Shown here: positions 1 to 12,366 of the stretch, in pieces
Layout: each line of letters starts with the position of its first letter
Position numbering within the stretch: the stretch's first letter is position 1
Assembly (NCBI GenBank): GCA_036971715.1
Contig: JAVHJL010000003.1
Span: 3,658,001 to 3,722,000, forward strand
Origin: Arthrobotrys musiformis
Lineage: Eukaryota > Ascomycota > Orbiliomycetes > Orbiliales > Orbiliaceae
DNA: 64,000 bases
Reading direction: 5' to 3'
Made by a program: the position numbers and the translations under genes
The notes under the pieces: model-generated
Told to the model about the DNA's origin: nothing
What the model saw: only the letters and a program-made list of their open reading frames with translations
Databases searched by the model: none

Positions 1-41
1 CGGGGTTCATGCCGGTGTTTTTCGATGAGCCTCTTCGGTCG

Positions 42-238
42 CAAGTGCTGCACGTTTCCGCACTTACTTTCCCGAGCCAAAGTGTCAGTCGGGCATCCGG
101 GATACCAACGTATCCTACATCGATGGAGCGGGGGCATCTGCAGGCTCCGTTTGTATCCCTGTCAATCTACAGCCTTGGCTTATCAAACGAACTCAGGCCG
201 ACTTCCTCGCGACTAAGCCCTTTCGTGAGGAGGTCTGA
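42..238 (+). CDS. 3' end of a truncated gene at the left window edge
   Basis: The frame ending at the TGA at 236-238 reads as convincing protein for about 65 codons (for example NVSYIDGAGASAGS, then NLQPWLIKRTQADF and a final FREEV), although it has no start codon in the window. In this frame a TGA lies near base 27, so the segment is either a last exon with an acceptor around 30-50 or the remains of a frameshifted gene. The +1-neighbour frame of bases 9-47 also looks coding (MPVFFDEPLRSQ), which would fit a frame break. I do not recognise the family. Bases 239-524 after it show nothing coding. Confidence 0.4.
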
Positions 239-524
239 TCATTCGAAGGATTTTGAGGACGCACTAAAAACTCTTCACGAACTGGGCTGTTTAATCCTTC
301 GAAAAATATTTTTTGGTCTTGTGAGTAAGCAAGATAGAAACTTCACGAATAATATCCTATCAATATTCCGAGAAAAAAGAAGAGCCTAGGTTAATTTACG
401 TATTTTGAGGTAAGAATATCATATGAGAATACGCAATACATATCACTGTCGCCAACTCCGACAAGCCTGCCGGTCCCCAACCGCATAGTGCGACCCGCAC
501 ACCACCGCATTAGTTCATAAAAAT

Positions 525-2011
525 CTATTCCCTTGAGGCGATTTGCCCCATTAAATCCTTTACCCCGCTTGTAACCCCGTCTATTTCCTCACCCAAAATA
601 ATCCCTTTCTGCCAGTTAAATACAATGTTCATGTCGCCGCCCTGTACGGTTACAATGCAAATTTGGAAGGCGGCGCCGTTTGAATGACATGACTGCGAAA
701 AAAACATGTCGTCGAGTGTGATGCGTCCATGACCTTCCTCTATCGATGCGGCCCCAAAAACACCGAGGTTCGTAAGCCCGAAGCTGTTATCTCGTGGCTG
801 ACCCACCCGAGCCTTGACCGCAGCGCTGTAGTCGTTTACTCCCATTAAACCCATGATCTCAACTTCCCTCCCGCCGTTTGCTACGACGCTATTTATCTGT
901 GCTGTGTTTTGCTGAGACAGTTGCCACAAAACATCAAGCTCTACCGCATCTGTCCGAGGATGAAATTGTGTTTTGTGAAACTCTGTGGTGTATGTGCTTA
1001 TCCACAAACCCATGACCGAATCATCAATCCCAAGTTTCGGGTCAAAAAACCTGCGGAGGGAGACCGCGACTGCTGTGCGGATACGGTCGTATGAGACGCC
1101 GACCTGTTCGAGCAAAGCTTTTGCCACAATCGCTTGAAGGAGTGCCGTCATCGTTGTGCTATGCTTTCGACATTGCGTAAGAATATTCTGCACGGAACTT
1201 GCCGGTATCCTGATGTGACCTAGCTCTGTAACGATCGGACTTTTGTCATTGTACGCATTTCCAGCCCATTTTCGACCCAAAAGCGGGCTTGTCACCGTCG
1301 CAGGTGCTGTGGAGTTCGGAAGCATCTGTTCCATCGAAGTGAACAATGGATTTGCTGACGACGGTACGCGACGGAGGTCGAGCGAGGTGACTGATGTCGG
1401 TCGGTTACTCTTACAGTCCACATCATCCTCGGAAAGTCGAAATGCCTCGAGGAGACTTTGATGGACGGCTAGTCCGCTTCTACCGTCCCCTATCACATGG
1501 TGCCATACGAATGCGACCCTGAATGAGTCGGAGTTACTGGACTCTCGCAGCGCGATAGCTCTCCACGATGGTGTTGTCGAAGTATTTTCGAACCCTCGGT
1601 TGTTTTCGGCGGTACTTAACGTTATCAACTTCGCGTCCACGTCTTCTCCTTCGATATCCTGTAGTTGCTTGAAGGTGACGAGCTGTTCGAGATCGACTGT
1701 TGGAAGGCGCTGGAAGTATAGAGTCCCATCCGCGTCACGGGCGACTGTTGTGGATAATTCGGGATGTTTCTGGACAGCATGGCTAAACCCGCGAAAAATC
1801 GACTGCGGCCATGAATTCAAGGTTTTAGTCGCATTGGAGTAGCGAGCAATAATCGAGACATTGTTGTAATAACCAAGGTCGTGGAGGGATACTCGGAATC
1901 TTTCATAAAATCCTGCCGAACTTTATCATTAACAGGCCGAAAATCAAGGAAGAAGAGAGGGGATAATTTAGATATGAGCCATACCAAGTTCACGCTCCCG
2001 TATTGGTGCAC
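525..2011 (-). CDS. Alcohol acetyltransferase-like protein with an apparent 5' frame break
   Basis: The long open frame (1922 down to the stop at 525) carries HHVIGDGRSG near 1475-1503, the HHxxxDG active-site motif of the BAHD/condensation-like acyltransferase superfamily. It also carries a late FGLTNLGVF, typical of fungal alcohol acetyltransferases, which transfer acetyl groups from acetyl-CoA to alcohols. The family's conserved N terminus is split over two frames. FRPVNDKVRQDF lies in the frame starting at ATG 2009-2011, and HDLGYYNNVSIIARY lies in the main frame. They meet at a TTTT run near 1908-1912. No GT..AG pair of plausible size restores the phase, so a one-base indel (real pseudogenisation or assembly error) is more likely than an intron. 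The C terminus looks complete. Transcribed toward the left edge. The family call is firm; the state of the gene is uncertain. Confidence 0.7.
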
Positions 2012-3030
2012 CGGATGACCCTTCTTTTAAATCCATTTTTGGTATTTATAATTTAGTCCGATTTATAAGAACTGATCCCCTTTTAATTGTGCGTTTTCAA
2101 GCTAAACTAGTGTTCTCGCGAAACTGAGACGTCGACTCGGAACTCTCTTCACGATATATAGTCGCCTACGCTACTAGTTTGCCGCCAGAAACCAAGTATC
2201 TCAAGATTGTAATCGGTAAATATATGCGGCACCGACGGCCGCCTGCAAAGTCAGAAAGCCTCCCCATTCAACCGCACAAAAGCGCGCCGGGCTCTTCCAG
2301 TGTTAAGTTAATCAGCTGTTAACTTAACTGTAACCCTTACGTAAACTCGTAAGCAAAAAAATACCTTTAGCAGCACCTTCCTGAGGGAGAGTTTAAGGCC
2401 TCCAACGAAACCCAATGCACGAACCGTTTGAAAAGTGGTGTATATGTCGTCATATTCGTGAATATCAGATGCGGAGATGGTTGCATTTCTAACGACGACA
2501 AAAGTATCTTGCATAATCTTGCAGCCGCTTCTCGCCTGCCCACAGCTGCGGCTTGGTTCTACTACCAGGATGGATGTCCTCAGATGTGGGCCGGTGGGGG
2601 AATATTAACGAGAAGGCATCTAACTAAACCAAGGTACAAAAAGCCTTGGTCTGTGACACGTGGAGTAATTCTCCAAGACGAAAGTACCACGCCGAATTAG
2701 CCTCAAATGCATGTTGCATTTCGGTTCGATCTCCATGTAATAGCACGCCAAGATTGATTACTCCCAAAACAACTTTGCAACAAGCTGCGGGGACTGTCCA
2801 GCTGCCGTATACATGCACATTGCCCAGCACTAGCCGTGTGTAATTTTCTGTTGCCAAATTGCGAATATCGATATATCAATAGATACAGAAACTCTTAATA
2901 CAATTTATCCAGAACTCCCAGCTTGAGATATTAGGATGTGACAACCAGAACAATCGACGAAAATCGATTCTAGGGGTGCATGGGCCCTTCCATCTTCGTC
3001 ATAAGCGGGCCGCCATGCGTGGTTTCACAG
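2012..3030. other. Intergenic stretch, no gene recognised
   Basis: AT-leaning sequence between two minus-strand genes. It should hold the promoter of the acetyltransferase-like gene and the 3' UTR of the F-box-like gene. The short open frames here have no recognisable motif and inconsistent codon use. Confidence 0.4.
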
Positions 3031-5023
3031 TCAATCGGAGACAGAGCCTATTGACGAATCGTCTCTCATCCCGTATGTATAGTCCGGCCGCCCTTCGGCC
3101 CGATCTTCCCAAATACCTTTCGCTATCTTCTGCACCCATTCATCTGCAACACCTTCAACTCGAGCGTTGTCCTCACCTTCCAAAAACTTTCCCGCGTACT
3201 CCTTTATGAGGCTCCTTTTGTCGTCCGGACGGCGGACGCTGTCCGCTAGCCGCCGCGTACATGCTTCGACGGCTCTATCAGCTTTACCCTTCGCGGTACT
3301 CCAGCTGTGGACATCATCCAGATCCGGCCACTTGGAAAACATCCGGAAACATTCGTTCGTAAACGCGTTCTGATCCACATCCTCCCCATTTGCGATTCTC
3401 AAGGCATACTCATTCTGAAGCAATTGGGAACACCTGAGCAACCCGCCCTGAAATTGTTGACGAGCACGCTGGGCGAAATCCCTCGCCTGTTTTCGTGCGC
3501 TTTTCCAGGTCTCCATTTCTTTGGTGTCCGGGCCGTGGGCCATCATGTCGAGATATTCTTTGGTGATTTGATCGAGATCGGGTCCTTCTTCTTCCGACCG
3601 GCCGTCCATGTATTGCGGGAGATATCGATTGACGAGAGTCGGCCCGACGCTGTCTATTCTATCCATTACGTTTCTGTAAGATTTATGAACCAGCATGCTG
3701 GCGCGGTCCTCGGCGACCGCCCTCGCAACACTGTCCCCGAGTGCTGGGTTCCTTCGAATGATGCAATCGCCTAGATCGGCTGGTCGGTAGTTTCTTATCC
3801 CCTCGCATATTCCCATCGTAAACTTTTTCAGTCCGACGACCGCGACATCCTCGAGGAGGAAGGTGTTGATATCTACGTCCCGGTCGTGAAGGCTAAGGTG
3901 GTCTGCGATAATAACCGGCTCGGCGTGTCTGATTGCATTAATCTTCATATCTTCCACGCCGGTAAAAGGGTATGCCGCGAACCGCTTCCACCAGATATGG
4001 GACAAAGGACCGCCGTACTCCACCTTCTTGACCGACTTCGGCGGGATGAGAAAGAATGATGGGTGGAAGAAGTAGTCTAGCAGCACTAAGACCTCCAAGT
4101 TCCGCATATTGGTGAAAGCACCTTGGAGTATGCTGAGATCCTCGGAAAACTCCTCGAGCATGGCTTTCCGCCTGTAGTAAGCACGAGAGTCGCCGTTCCA
4201 CAGAAAATGCTTCAGGTTGACCATTTGAGCGAGGAGTTCGGCTAGTTCGACGATATTGCTGGTGGCATCGTTGCTGCTGCTGTCGTTCGAGGCCGGACCC
4301 CTGCGACACAAGCTCATGCTTCTCTCGCTGCGGGGGAACCCGACCAGGTCGTACTTGGTTATTTTTTCTAGATCAAAAAAGCGCGGCAACGATGCGACCA
4401 TGTCGGTTCGAATGGAGATGGAAAGTTCCTTTGGCGTTTTGGTTTGTGAATAGTTTTTCAATTCGAGGACTACTGGGGTCACCTCCTTCTTGGTATCCCG
4501 AACCACGTCCGCTAAGAAAACATCCACTCATTGTTAGCCCGGTTTTGAACTTATGTAGAATGAATATCAATCCCCATTCGAGGCTTGATGGATATAGGTC
4601 AACTAGAAAGGCCCACTTACGATTCCTAAACCGCAGCTCCACCACCCTCGGAGCTAGTTTCCCATTCTTAAACCAACCAGCCAACAGCTGGCTCAATCCC
4701 GCCCTACGCCTCCTAGAATCAAAAAACGAGTTACCAAGGCCCAGAAACCTCGTATACCCGATCGTTTGAGAAAGTTCATCAGACAGCATAGTCTCCCCGC
4801 TTTGCAGAAATTGCGTAAACCCCTTCGTGGCACATATTGCCCGGTCGGGATAGATTGAGAATGGAGGTCCTTCGAAGGATAGAGATGACCATAGCTCGCG
4901 TTGGCAGGCCGGATGTAAGGATTTACATGTTTGGAGGAGGGCGAAGATGTCCCTGTTCATGAGGTATTGGAGGATGAGGTAGAGGGTTTCCGGCGCCTGG
5001 GAGAGTCCGACCAGCGATGCCAT
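3031..5023 (-). CDS. F-box-like protein, two exons
   Basis: Exon 1 is 5023-4621 and exon 2 is 4511-3031, separated by a 109-bp intron with donor GTAAGT and acceptor TTCTTAG. The phases join as AAT C|CG GAC and the exons sum to 628 codons (627 aa). The N terminus (APETLYLILQYLMNRDIFAL then LLQTCKSLHPACQRELW) has the shape of an F-box-like domain, which in SCF ubiquitin ligases binds Skp1. The rest is leucine-rich, with regularly spaced hydrophobic segments resembling the substrate-recognition part of fungal F-box proteins, and ends in a charged, predicted helical tail. ATG 5021-5023 was chosen because it directly precedes the F-box-like segment; upstream codons in the same frame look non-coding. 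No substrate can be inferred. Confidence 0.75.
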
Positions 5024-6224
5024 CTCCGCGAAGTATTGTAGATTCGGCGAAGTACTTAGTTTGGCTATCGCGATAAAAGATACAGCTCCAGAAATAATTT
5101 TCGAAAAACTATACAGATTAACAGAGCCTGGAAGAATGGAACTACGAAGCCGCAGAGCTAATTCGAGGGCGGGGCTTCTAGGTTTTAAACGTCCGCAGCT
5201 AGCTGCAGGAGAGCTGTCGCAAGGCTGAGCCAGAAACAACACTCGAGCGCAATCGATCGCGGTGACGATGCGGGCACCGAAAGGCTCTCGCTTGTTGTGA
5301 CCAATTAATCCCAGCCGCCCAACTGGATCCTGTCTGTCATACATGCATAGCTAGTACCACAAAATGTGGCCGATGCAAACTCCAGCCTCTCGTTTTAATC
5401 TAGAATATCAATGCGGCGTAACTTCAATGTCTTATCTCTAGTTTTTCGCCGTCGGTACGATTTTCGTCGATGTGTAGTGCATGAAGCAAAGGTTGAATTG
5501 GAGGCACATACCTGCTGTGCCAGTAACGAGAGCGTTTGCTCAAACCGTGCCTATATATACCATACGGTTCTTGTTGAGAAGCTGTGGCACAGCTGTGGCA
5601 CGAATGAGCCCACTTAATTGACCAGATAGGCTCCCGCATAGCTTGAGCTTGAGAATCTACGTCTTCAATGAGCGAAAAGGCACGATATTTCGGCTACTTT
5701 TTCTTTGTCTCGCCCTAACAGTTTTTATGACTGGATCCTACCCTATGCGGAATCGTTGCCTGTTCATGAGATATACATCAGTTACTTGTCAATTGCTTGA
5801 AACTTCTAACACAGAGCACGATCGGAACAATAAAATCGTAATTTCATATGCAGAAGTCTACTAAAAGATATATTAAATAATACCAATACGTATTTAACTT
5901 AGGCATTTCTGAAAGGGTTAAAATCCAATCGAAGTCACAAAAAGGCGTGCCGCAAAATGCAACACCAAAACCGCGTTGGCCTCCAAATCGGGCAAAGCTC
6001 CAAACCCTTCCGCTTGAAGCTTTCCTGCGTTCTCAATTCGCGAAACTCCAAAGCTGCCAGACCAAACCCACACAGCAAAGCTCCACCACCGAGCATTACA
6101 ACCTCATAACATCCCATCTTCCATCCCTCCGGTCTCCACCAATACACTACAATCCCATCGGGCAGACTTCGATAACCCCCCCTAACCCCCCTCGAACACC
6201 GGGTGCCAGCCACCCCCACATACA
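5024..6224. other. Intergenic stretch before LSM4
   Basis: Divergent promoter region between the minus-strand F-box-like gene and plus-strand LSM4. Roughly the last 280 bases before the LSM4 start are cytosine-rich, as in many fungal 5' leaders. A short direct repeat of TGTGGCAC occurs around 5585-5600. No coding signal recognised. Confidence 0.4.
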
Positions 6225-6818
6225 ATGGTCCGCCCAACATCCCTATCCACCATATCAACAAGGCCATAGCTAACTTTCCACCCACAGCTCCCATTAACCC
6301 TCCTAACAACCGTCCAAGGACACCCCCTCCTCGTCGAACTCAAGAACGGCGAAACCCTGAATGGCCATTTAGTCTCCTGCGACACCTGGATGAACCTCAC
6401 GCTGAAGGAGGTGATCCAGACGAGTCCTGTTCGTGCCCCCCCACCTCTATAAATCACCTTACACCCGAAGAAATTGCCATTATTAACGATTGATTTTGAC
6501 GTTTAGGATGGCGAAACTTTCCATCGTCTGCCGGAAGCCTATGTACGCGGGAATAATATAAAGTACCTTCGTGTTCCGGATGAGATTATCGATATTGTGA
6601 AAGAACAACAGGCACAGCAGGCGGCCAGTGGGGATCATCATCGATCCGGTGGTGGAGGTAGGGGTGGTGGCGATAGAAGGGGTGGTGGTGCTGGCGGTGG
6701 ACGCGGTGGTGGTGGTGACCATAGGGGTGATCGCGGCGGAAGGGGCGGTGGTGGTGGCAGAGGAGATTTTAGAGGGGGTAGAGGCGGCGGTAGGGGTGGG
6801 AGGGGTAGGGGGAATTGA
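6225..6818 (+). CDS. LSM4: LSm4, U6 snRNA-associated Sm-like protein
   Basis: Three exons: 6225-6227 (only the ATG), 6288-6428 and 6507-6818, giving 151 aa. Intron 1 (6228-6287) has an ideal GCTAAC branch site and a CACAG acceptor but a weak GTCCGC donor. Intron 2 (6429-6506) has donor GTTCGT. The protein begins M-LPLTLLTTVQGHPLLVE, followed by LKNGETLNGHL, the Sm1 motif, and YVRGNNIKYLRVPDEI, the Sm2 motif; both are characteristic of LSm4. The C-terminal third is an RGG/GGR-rich low-complexity tail (about residues 90-151), as in other fungal and animal LSm4. LSm4 is a subunit of the nuclear LSm2-8 ring that binds the U6 snRNA 3' end and of the cytoplasmic LSm1-7 ring in mRNA decay; the tail promotes P-body assembly in yeast. 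Convergent with the PPR gene. Confidence 0.95.
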
Positions 6819-7552
6819 GAGTTCTTGGCGAATAATTTGGTCATACGAGGCTCTTAGTTTTTGGAGAGACGGTGGTAATGGAAGGCGAAGTCACTCGAAT
6901 GTGATATATTTCCAGCAAATACTAAGTAGGTGTCTGGTCCAGCGTGGCTCTGGGCTATGACGACCTTTTTTTTTTTTTTTTTTTGAACGGCCTCTTAAGT
7001 AAGTTGTCGCGGATAGTTGACGATAGAGCAAGAGAATAGATACCATCGAGAATACCCTCGAACCTCTAAATCTTCTGGAGCAGTGGTCAATGCCTTCCTC
7101 AGGGCGATGGCGGTTAGCATTGAAACAGCCCGCGAGATCTTGTTTGTCGGCTGCCAAGTGGTATATACACCGCGATATATATTCTGCTCCGCTATTCGTA
7201 ATGAGCATTTCGACTGTAGTACTAGCTAGGGAAACTTTCATGCTAGTCGATGTGGTAAAATTTAATACATTTTGTTTTAAAGCCTCCCCTCATAGCTGTG
7301 CATGTGCCTACAACATCACGTTCACAGGAGGGAAGGCCCACCAATACAACATCAGTCCATAGGAGTCGACGTCCTCCTGAATCCCCAGCTATTGTCAGCC
7401 CTTTCCGGACTAAAATGTAGATTCCTTCTCCCTTGATAACAAAATGAAATGTAGATATATACTCAATATGACAACATGCACAAAATTACATATATACAAA
7501 CCCCCCTCCCATCTTCCCGTCGCAGTTGAAAACGAGAGGGGGTCGGAGGAAA
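6819..7552. other. Convergent intergenic region with a T19 tract
   Basis: Shared 3' region of LSM4 and the PPR gene. It includes a run of 19 T at 6966-6984. No coding signal seen. Confidence 0.5.
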
Positions 7553-9792
7553 TTAATCTTTATAAACCAACTCCGGCTGGCTGGGCGTCAGTCTCTCGAC
7601 TGCAGCATCCCACGCCTTTGCTTCCTCTTCATACCCGAGAGACTTCATCTCTTCCACAACCATACCCAACCTCTCATCGTTCTTCTCCTCCAGCCTGGTC
7701 GCAATCCAGCTGTAAACCATCGGTCTCACCTTGCCACCGGGGATAACCTCCTTCATCTCCTCCAAATACACGAATGCGTCTTCGTAATCTTCCTCCTGGT
7801 AGAGACTGACCTTCAACAACTCTTCGTATGTCACAAAGTCAGGTTGCAGTCCCATCTCCTTCATCTCATTCGCCAAGAACATGGCCAGTTCTTTATTCGG
7901 CGGTGTAGAGCACTCCACACATCCTCTGAATAAAGTATTAAAGGTCTCGGTGTTAGGAGCGACGTTTAACGCCGCGCATTCGGCGTAGACACCCAGTGCT
8001 CTTTCCAGGTCCTTAAGTTTCACGCAAGCGGCGAGAACGGCGTTGAAACCGGCTACTTCTACGACTTCCTTGTCGTTCGTGGAGGCTACGAAGTCCTTTA
8101 GTGTGGAGTATGCGGAATCCACTATTTCTATCTTTCCGGCGCTGGTGAGGGCTTCGATGATTGCGTTTGCGGTTGTGGCGGTGTGGGCGATGCCTTGGTT
8201 ACGCATGAGGGTTAGTGCTCTGAATGCTGGGATTAGCTGGCCGGAACGGGCGTAGGAGGCGCTGAGGGCGGCGTAGTGGTGTTCTTGGAAGGGGAGGTTG
8301 CGGAGGGTTAGGACTCGGAAGACTTCGAGTGCTAGATCGGGGTTGCCGTGACGGGCGGCGGTGTTTAGGACTTTTAGACAAAGGCCGTCGTCGGGGTTTA
8401 GAGCTGTTTTAGAGGTTGGTGGGGGGGATTGGACGGCCTTCTTCCAGATGTAGGAGACGCCATCGATCTATAACACTCATTAGTATCGGATATACGTTAG
8501 ATATAGGGGGGTATGGGGGACGTACGTGGTAATTAGAAGCAGCGATATTCAGCAGCTCGTACCAAGCCATCGGCTGTAATCCACTGCCAGCGACACTATT
8601 CCCCCACTCCTTCTGGAACTCCAGCATGACCTTCATAGCCTCATCAACCTCATTAACCCTCCCCAGAGCCTTGATAATCTCCATATAAGTATTGTAGTGA
8701 ACCTTCTCCCCGTTGCTTCTCCTCTCATAGAACATCTCCATCGCCCGTTCCAGCTGATTTGTCGTCAGATAGTGCCGTAGAATATGCTGCTGCCCTTCCA
8801 CGTCCGGTAGGATACCATATGTACCCGTCATTTCCTTGAGCACACGTTCCATGGAGATGTAATCCGGTGAGTGCGCAAAGATCTTGAGGAGGTTGTGGTA
8901 GATTGTCGAGTTCGGGGTGAACCCTTCCTCCTTGAGTTCCTCGAAGAGGGATAATGCCGTTTCCTGCATCGAACAGCCGACGTTGGGGTCCGCGCATGCT
9001 TGGATCAGACAGCTGTACGTCTCCAGCGTCGGTGCGTAGCCCTTCGAAGCCATGAACTTGGCGTGGGTGAACACCTCCTTCGGCGTCGAGTGGTTTGTCA
9101 AATCGAGCAGTCGTCGCAGCAGTTTGGCGTAGGCCGGGTTGGAGACGTTGGTCAGGGGGACATCTCCGTTGACAGCATCTTTGTGGTCGTCCTCCGGGCC
9201 CAGGGCGCGCGGGTAGGGGGTCTGTCGCTCCCGGGAGGAGGTTTGGGAGGAGTCTGGGCGGAAACGGATGAAGGCGTTGTTGTCCGAGGTGGTGAGCGGG
9301 GAGGGTGGGGGTCGGTTTCTGTTGTTGAAGCCGCCGTTGCCATTGTAGTTGTTATTGCGACGGAATTGGCGGGGGATGTTGTTTGAGGACGGCGGACGGT
9401 TGGAGGTTAAGAAGGCGAGGGATTCGGAGAGGTCTGAGAGATTGGCATTGCTGCCGCTGTTATTGTTGTTTCTGTAGTTGTTGTTCCTGTTGCCATTGGG
9501 GGGTCTGTTGGAGGTGCGATTGGGGGCCGGATTGGAGGACCAGTTGGCCTGGCTCTGCTGCAGCTGGCGGGCGGTGTGCACTTTGTATCAAATATCATCG
9601 ATCTATTAGCTTCAACGTCCCAGTAGAGCTAGAGATAAAGTAGGTAGAGATAAAGTAGAGATAGAGCAGAGATAGAGTGGATATAGAGATGGGGTAAGTA
9701 CCTGTCCTCCTCCGGACAACAGAGACAGATCGGGCCGTAGCGAGCAGCGACTGGCAGTCGGCCTGCACAGCGTTGACGGCGGGTCGCAGCAT
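7553..9792 (-). CDS. Mitochondrial pentatricopeptide-repeat (PPR) protein
   Basis: Three exons: 9792-9702, 9580-8526 and 8467-7553. The introns are 121 bp (donor GTACTT) and 58 bp (donor GTACGT, branch ACTAAT). Summed length is 2061 nt, 686 aa. The N terminus (MLRPAVNAVQADCQSLLATA and following arginines) is basic, lacks acids near the start and fits a mitochondrial presequence. Residues about 30-150 are Asn/Pro-rich low complexity. The remainder is built of degenerate 35-residue helical hairpins, for example TYSCLIQACADPN, TPNSTIYHNLLKIFAHS, FNAVLAACVKLKDLERALGV and ETFNTLFRGCVECS, which is the PPR pattern. PPR proteins bind organellar RNA and act in its processing, stability or translation; the target here is unknown. 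Divergent from the gene at 10313 across about 520 bp. Confidence 0.85.
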
Positions 9793-10312
9793 CTTGCTAT
9801 CGCATTGAGAGAGAAAGAGGGGGAGTCGACAATGATAATGGATATGGTGTTGAGGATGTTGTCGTGAACGAGAGCGAAGAGTTTGACACCAGCCACTTTC
9901 TCCAAATGTGGCTGGTGCGTCCGCCGGAAAAGTGGAACGAGGAACGTGCTGTGGCTGCTGACTAAGACACTGTTCGATGTGGCACTCGGGGCGGCAATTG
10001 GTTACAGACCCAACCACCCTTTTGCGTGCGCGACAGGCAGACACACCCGGTCGGCCAGCCAGCTCTGCTTGCATCTCAGTTGCATGTTAAATGCGCTGGC
10101 TGGTTTCTCTTTCTGGTATTTCTCAACCTCCCCTCTTCTTCTTCCTCTTCTTCTCTTCCTCTCCTCCTTCTTCCTCTCTCATTCATTCTTTCTCCCATTC
10201 CAGTCCCCCTTACATCCTGCTATCTCCCTATCTGACACCTCACACTAACCTGTTAGATCGCATCGCATCGCATCACGAGATACAAAAGTGCCAGGAATAG
10301 AAGGAAAGAAAG
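9793..10312. promoter_or_regulatory. Bidirectional promoter between PPR gene and unknown coiled-coil gene
   Basis: Head-to-head arrangement. Bases 10120-10230 form a strongly pyrimidine-rich tract (repeated CTTCTT/TCCTC) on the plus strand just upstream of the ATG at 10313, as often found near fungal transcription starts. No TATA box is obvious. Confidence 0.4.
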
Positions 10313-12366
10313 ATGTTCCAGCTCACAACCGGCAACTTCGCCGTCGAAGCCCCCATCGAGGAACTTCAAATCGCAAGTCGCGCCACAAATGCCGACGAAT
10401 GGAAACTCTACCTTCGCTGGGAACTCGCATACCTCTTTACCCGAGTCCGTTCCTTCGATGATGACCTCCTATCCGAGATCCTAAAGTATTCCACACCCCA
10501 TACCGGGTCCGGTCCTCCCGAAGCAGCCGCCGCCGCCGCCAGGAGCTATGCTCGAGATTGTATTAGGCAATTGACGGCGCTACTGGCTGAGTCGCATCGC
10601 GAGTTTGCGAACGTCATTATCGAGAGGACCGAGTTGGGAAGAGGCTATAAAGACAAGGCCGCTCAGGCTAGGTACATACCTCCCATCTACCATGCCGTAC
10701 CCCGTCTTATCTTATATTATACTTTCGTATAATATAGTATAAGCGAGTATACTATATAATATATACTAATGCAAGAGATTACAGGGGTAATCGCTCAGAG
10801 CGCCCGCGATTGGATACCAGCGAGCTCTCCCGCTCCCTCGTCTTCTCCCCGGAAGACGTCAAGGCTCTCTGGTATCCCCTGCACTTCGCCATCTCCGGCC
10901 GCTACTTCGACGAAGATCGCAATTCTGATCGCTACTCCGACGTTCGCACCGTTCTCTCCCAAACTTCCGCCTGGATCATCCGCGAATTCATCAACCTCAT
11001 CCTTTTGGGCCCCACCGACCGTTCTGCCTCCGAACTCGCCGGTTGCGACATCATCGCCCGCTCGGCTGAATCCGTCTCCGTGGAATTGTCAAGATGGCCG
11101 GAAATCTCCTCTTCCCTTCAAAAGCGTCTGGATGGGTGGCAGCGCACTTTGATATCCGGAAATTCTTACCCGACAAAGGACTCCCCGCAATCAGCTCACA
11201 TCTGGGAGAACCTGGTCAATAAGGCTTCCGTCATGGGTCAATCCCAACAATCATTTGTCGCACCAGCCCCTCTCCGTCCCCGTGGCAGCCAAAGTCCCAC
11301 AAAACAAACATCATACGAACCAATCGCCACCGCTTCTTCGCCTGCTGCTGCCGTCCAAACGACACATCTCCCCGACCGATCCTCCTCTTACAACGGCGCA
11401 CCACATACGGCTAACTCATCTAAATACCAATCCCAGTACGACAAACAAGTGGAGCGTCTACAGTCTCAAACGGCAGGTCTGCGAACCTCCTCCGCCCCCA
11501 ATAATAGCTCCTCGTCAGCGAATGCATACGCCTCAAATACATCTCGCCGTATAGAACCCTCCTCCTCCCAAACCCCATCGGCAACAAATAACAATGGTAC
11601 AGTTCCAGCAGGCTTTTCCCCAACTTTAAATCCCGTGGAATCATCACATACCATCACCGCTCAGAATACATCAGATATGCCATCCTCCTCATCTGGTCTA
11701 CCCCCACCGGCCACCTCGGGCAACTTTGACGACTATGTCCGCAACCAATTCGACCTCCAAGACAAAACAATAGCCGATGCGGTCTCATACTTCCAGCGCG
11801 AACGGCAACGAATGTCCGAAGTTAAAGAAAAGCTACGAGAGCTAGAGAAACAACAAGAGCTCCTGACGGCGAACTACAAACGACAGATGGAAGATTTGGA
11901 CCGGAAGAAACGAGATGTCTTTGATAGATACCAGACCGAGAAAACTGCGCCTCCAGTTAATATCCCGCAGGAGGTGGCGGGGGCTATGCCGCAGCAGAGT
12001 ACGGTACACTTTGACCTAGGGGAGGCGGAGAGACATGTTGCTACTACGTCGGTACCGATTAATAACATTTCACTTTCTTCGCAACAGCCAGGAGCCACCG
12101 GAGGAGTCACAGCGGGCGGAAACGGGGGACAGGCGACGTTGGCGGGGCCAGGTGGACATGAGTACTACGACGATGAGGAATGGGAGAGGGAACCTCATCC
12201 GCATCCGAGAAGCAATAGCGGAAAAGGGGGCAAGCTATCGAAGATGCATCCAGAGTTCGAAGGAGTCGGACCGGGGGGGTTACCGCCTGTCGATATTGGG
12301 TCGCAAGGGAAGGGCAAGGCGAGGGTTAGTTGGATACAGAGGGCTACACACGCTATGAAGCGATAG
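10313..12366 (+). CDS. Coiled-coil protein of unknown function
   Basis: Exons 10313-10671 and 10785-12366, with a 113-bp intron (donor GTACAT, branch TACTAAT, acceptor TACAG), giving 646 aa. Residues 1-240 look folded and mostly helical (begins MFQLTTGNFAVEAPIEELQI). Residues about 260-460 are Ser/Thr/Pro/Asn-rich and probably disordered. A charged heptad region follows (LRELEKQQELLTANYKRQME and flanks, roughly residues 480-540), likely a coiled coil. The tail is Gly-rich. The family is not recognised. The frame remains open and protein-like for 62 codons beyond the TAG at 12364-12366 (see the separate entry), so the true C terminus may differ. Convergent with EXO70. Confidence 0.75.

Noticed and set aside
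9152..9386. Open frames overlapping the Asn/Pro-rich part of the PPR gene
   Set aside because: Shadows of low-complexity coding sequence; the PPR frame is continuous and spliced in phase.
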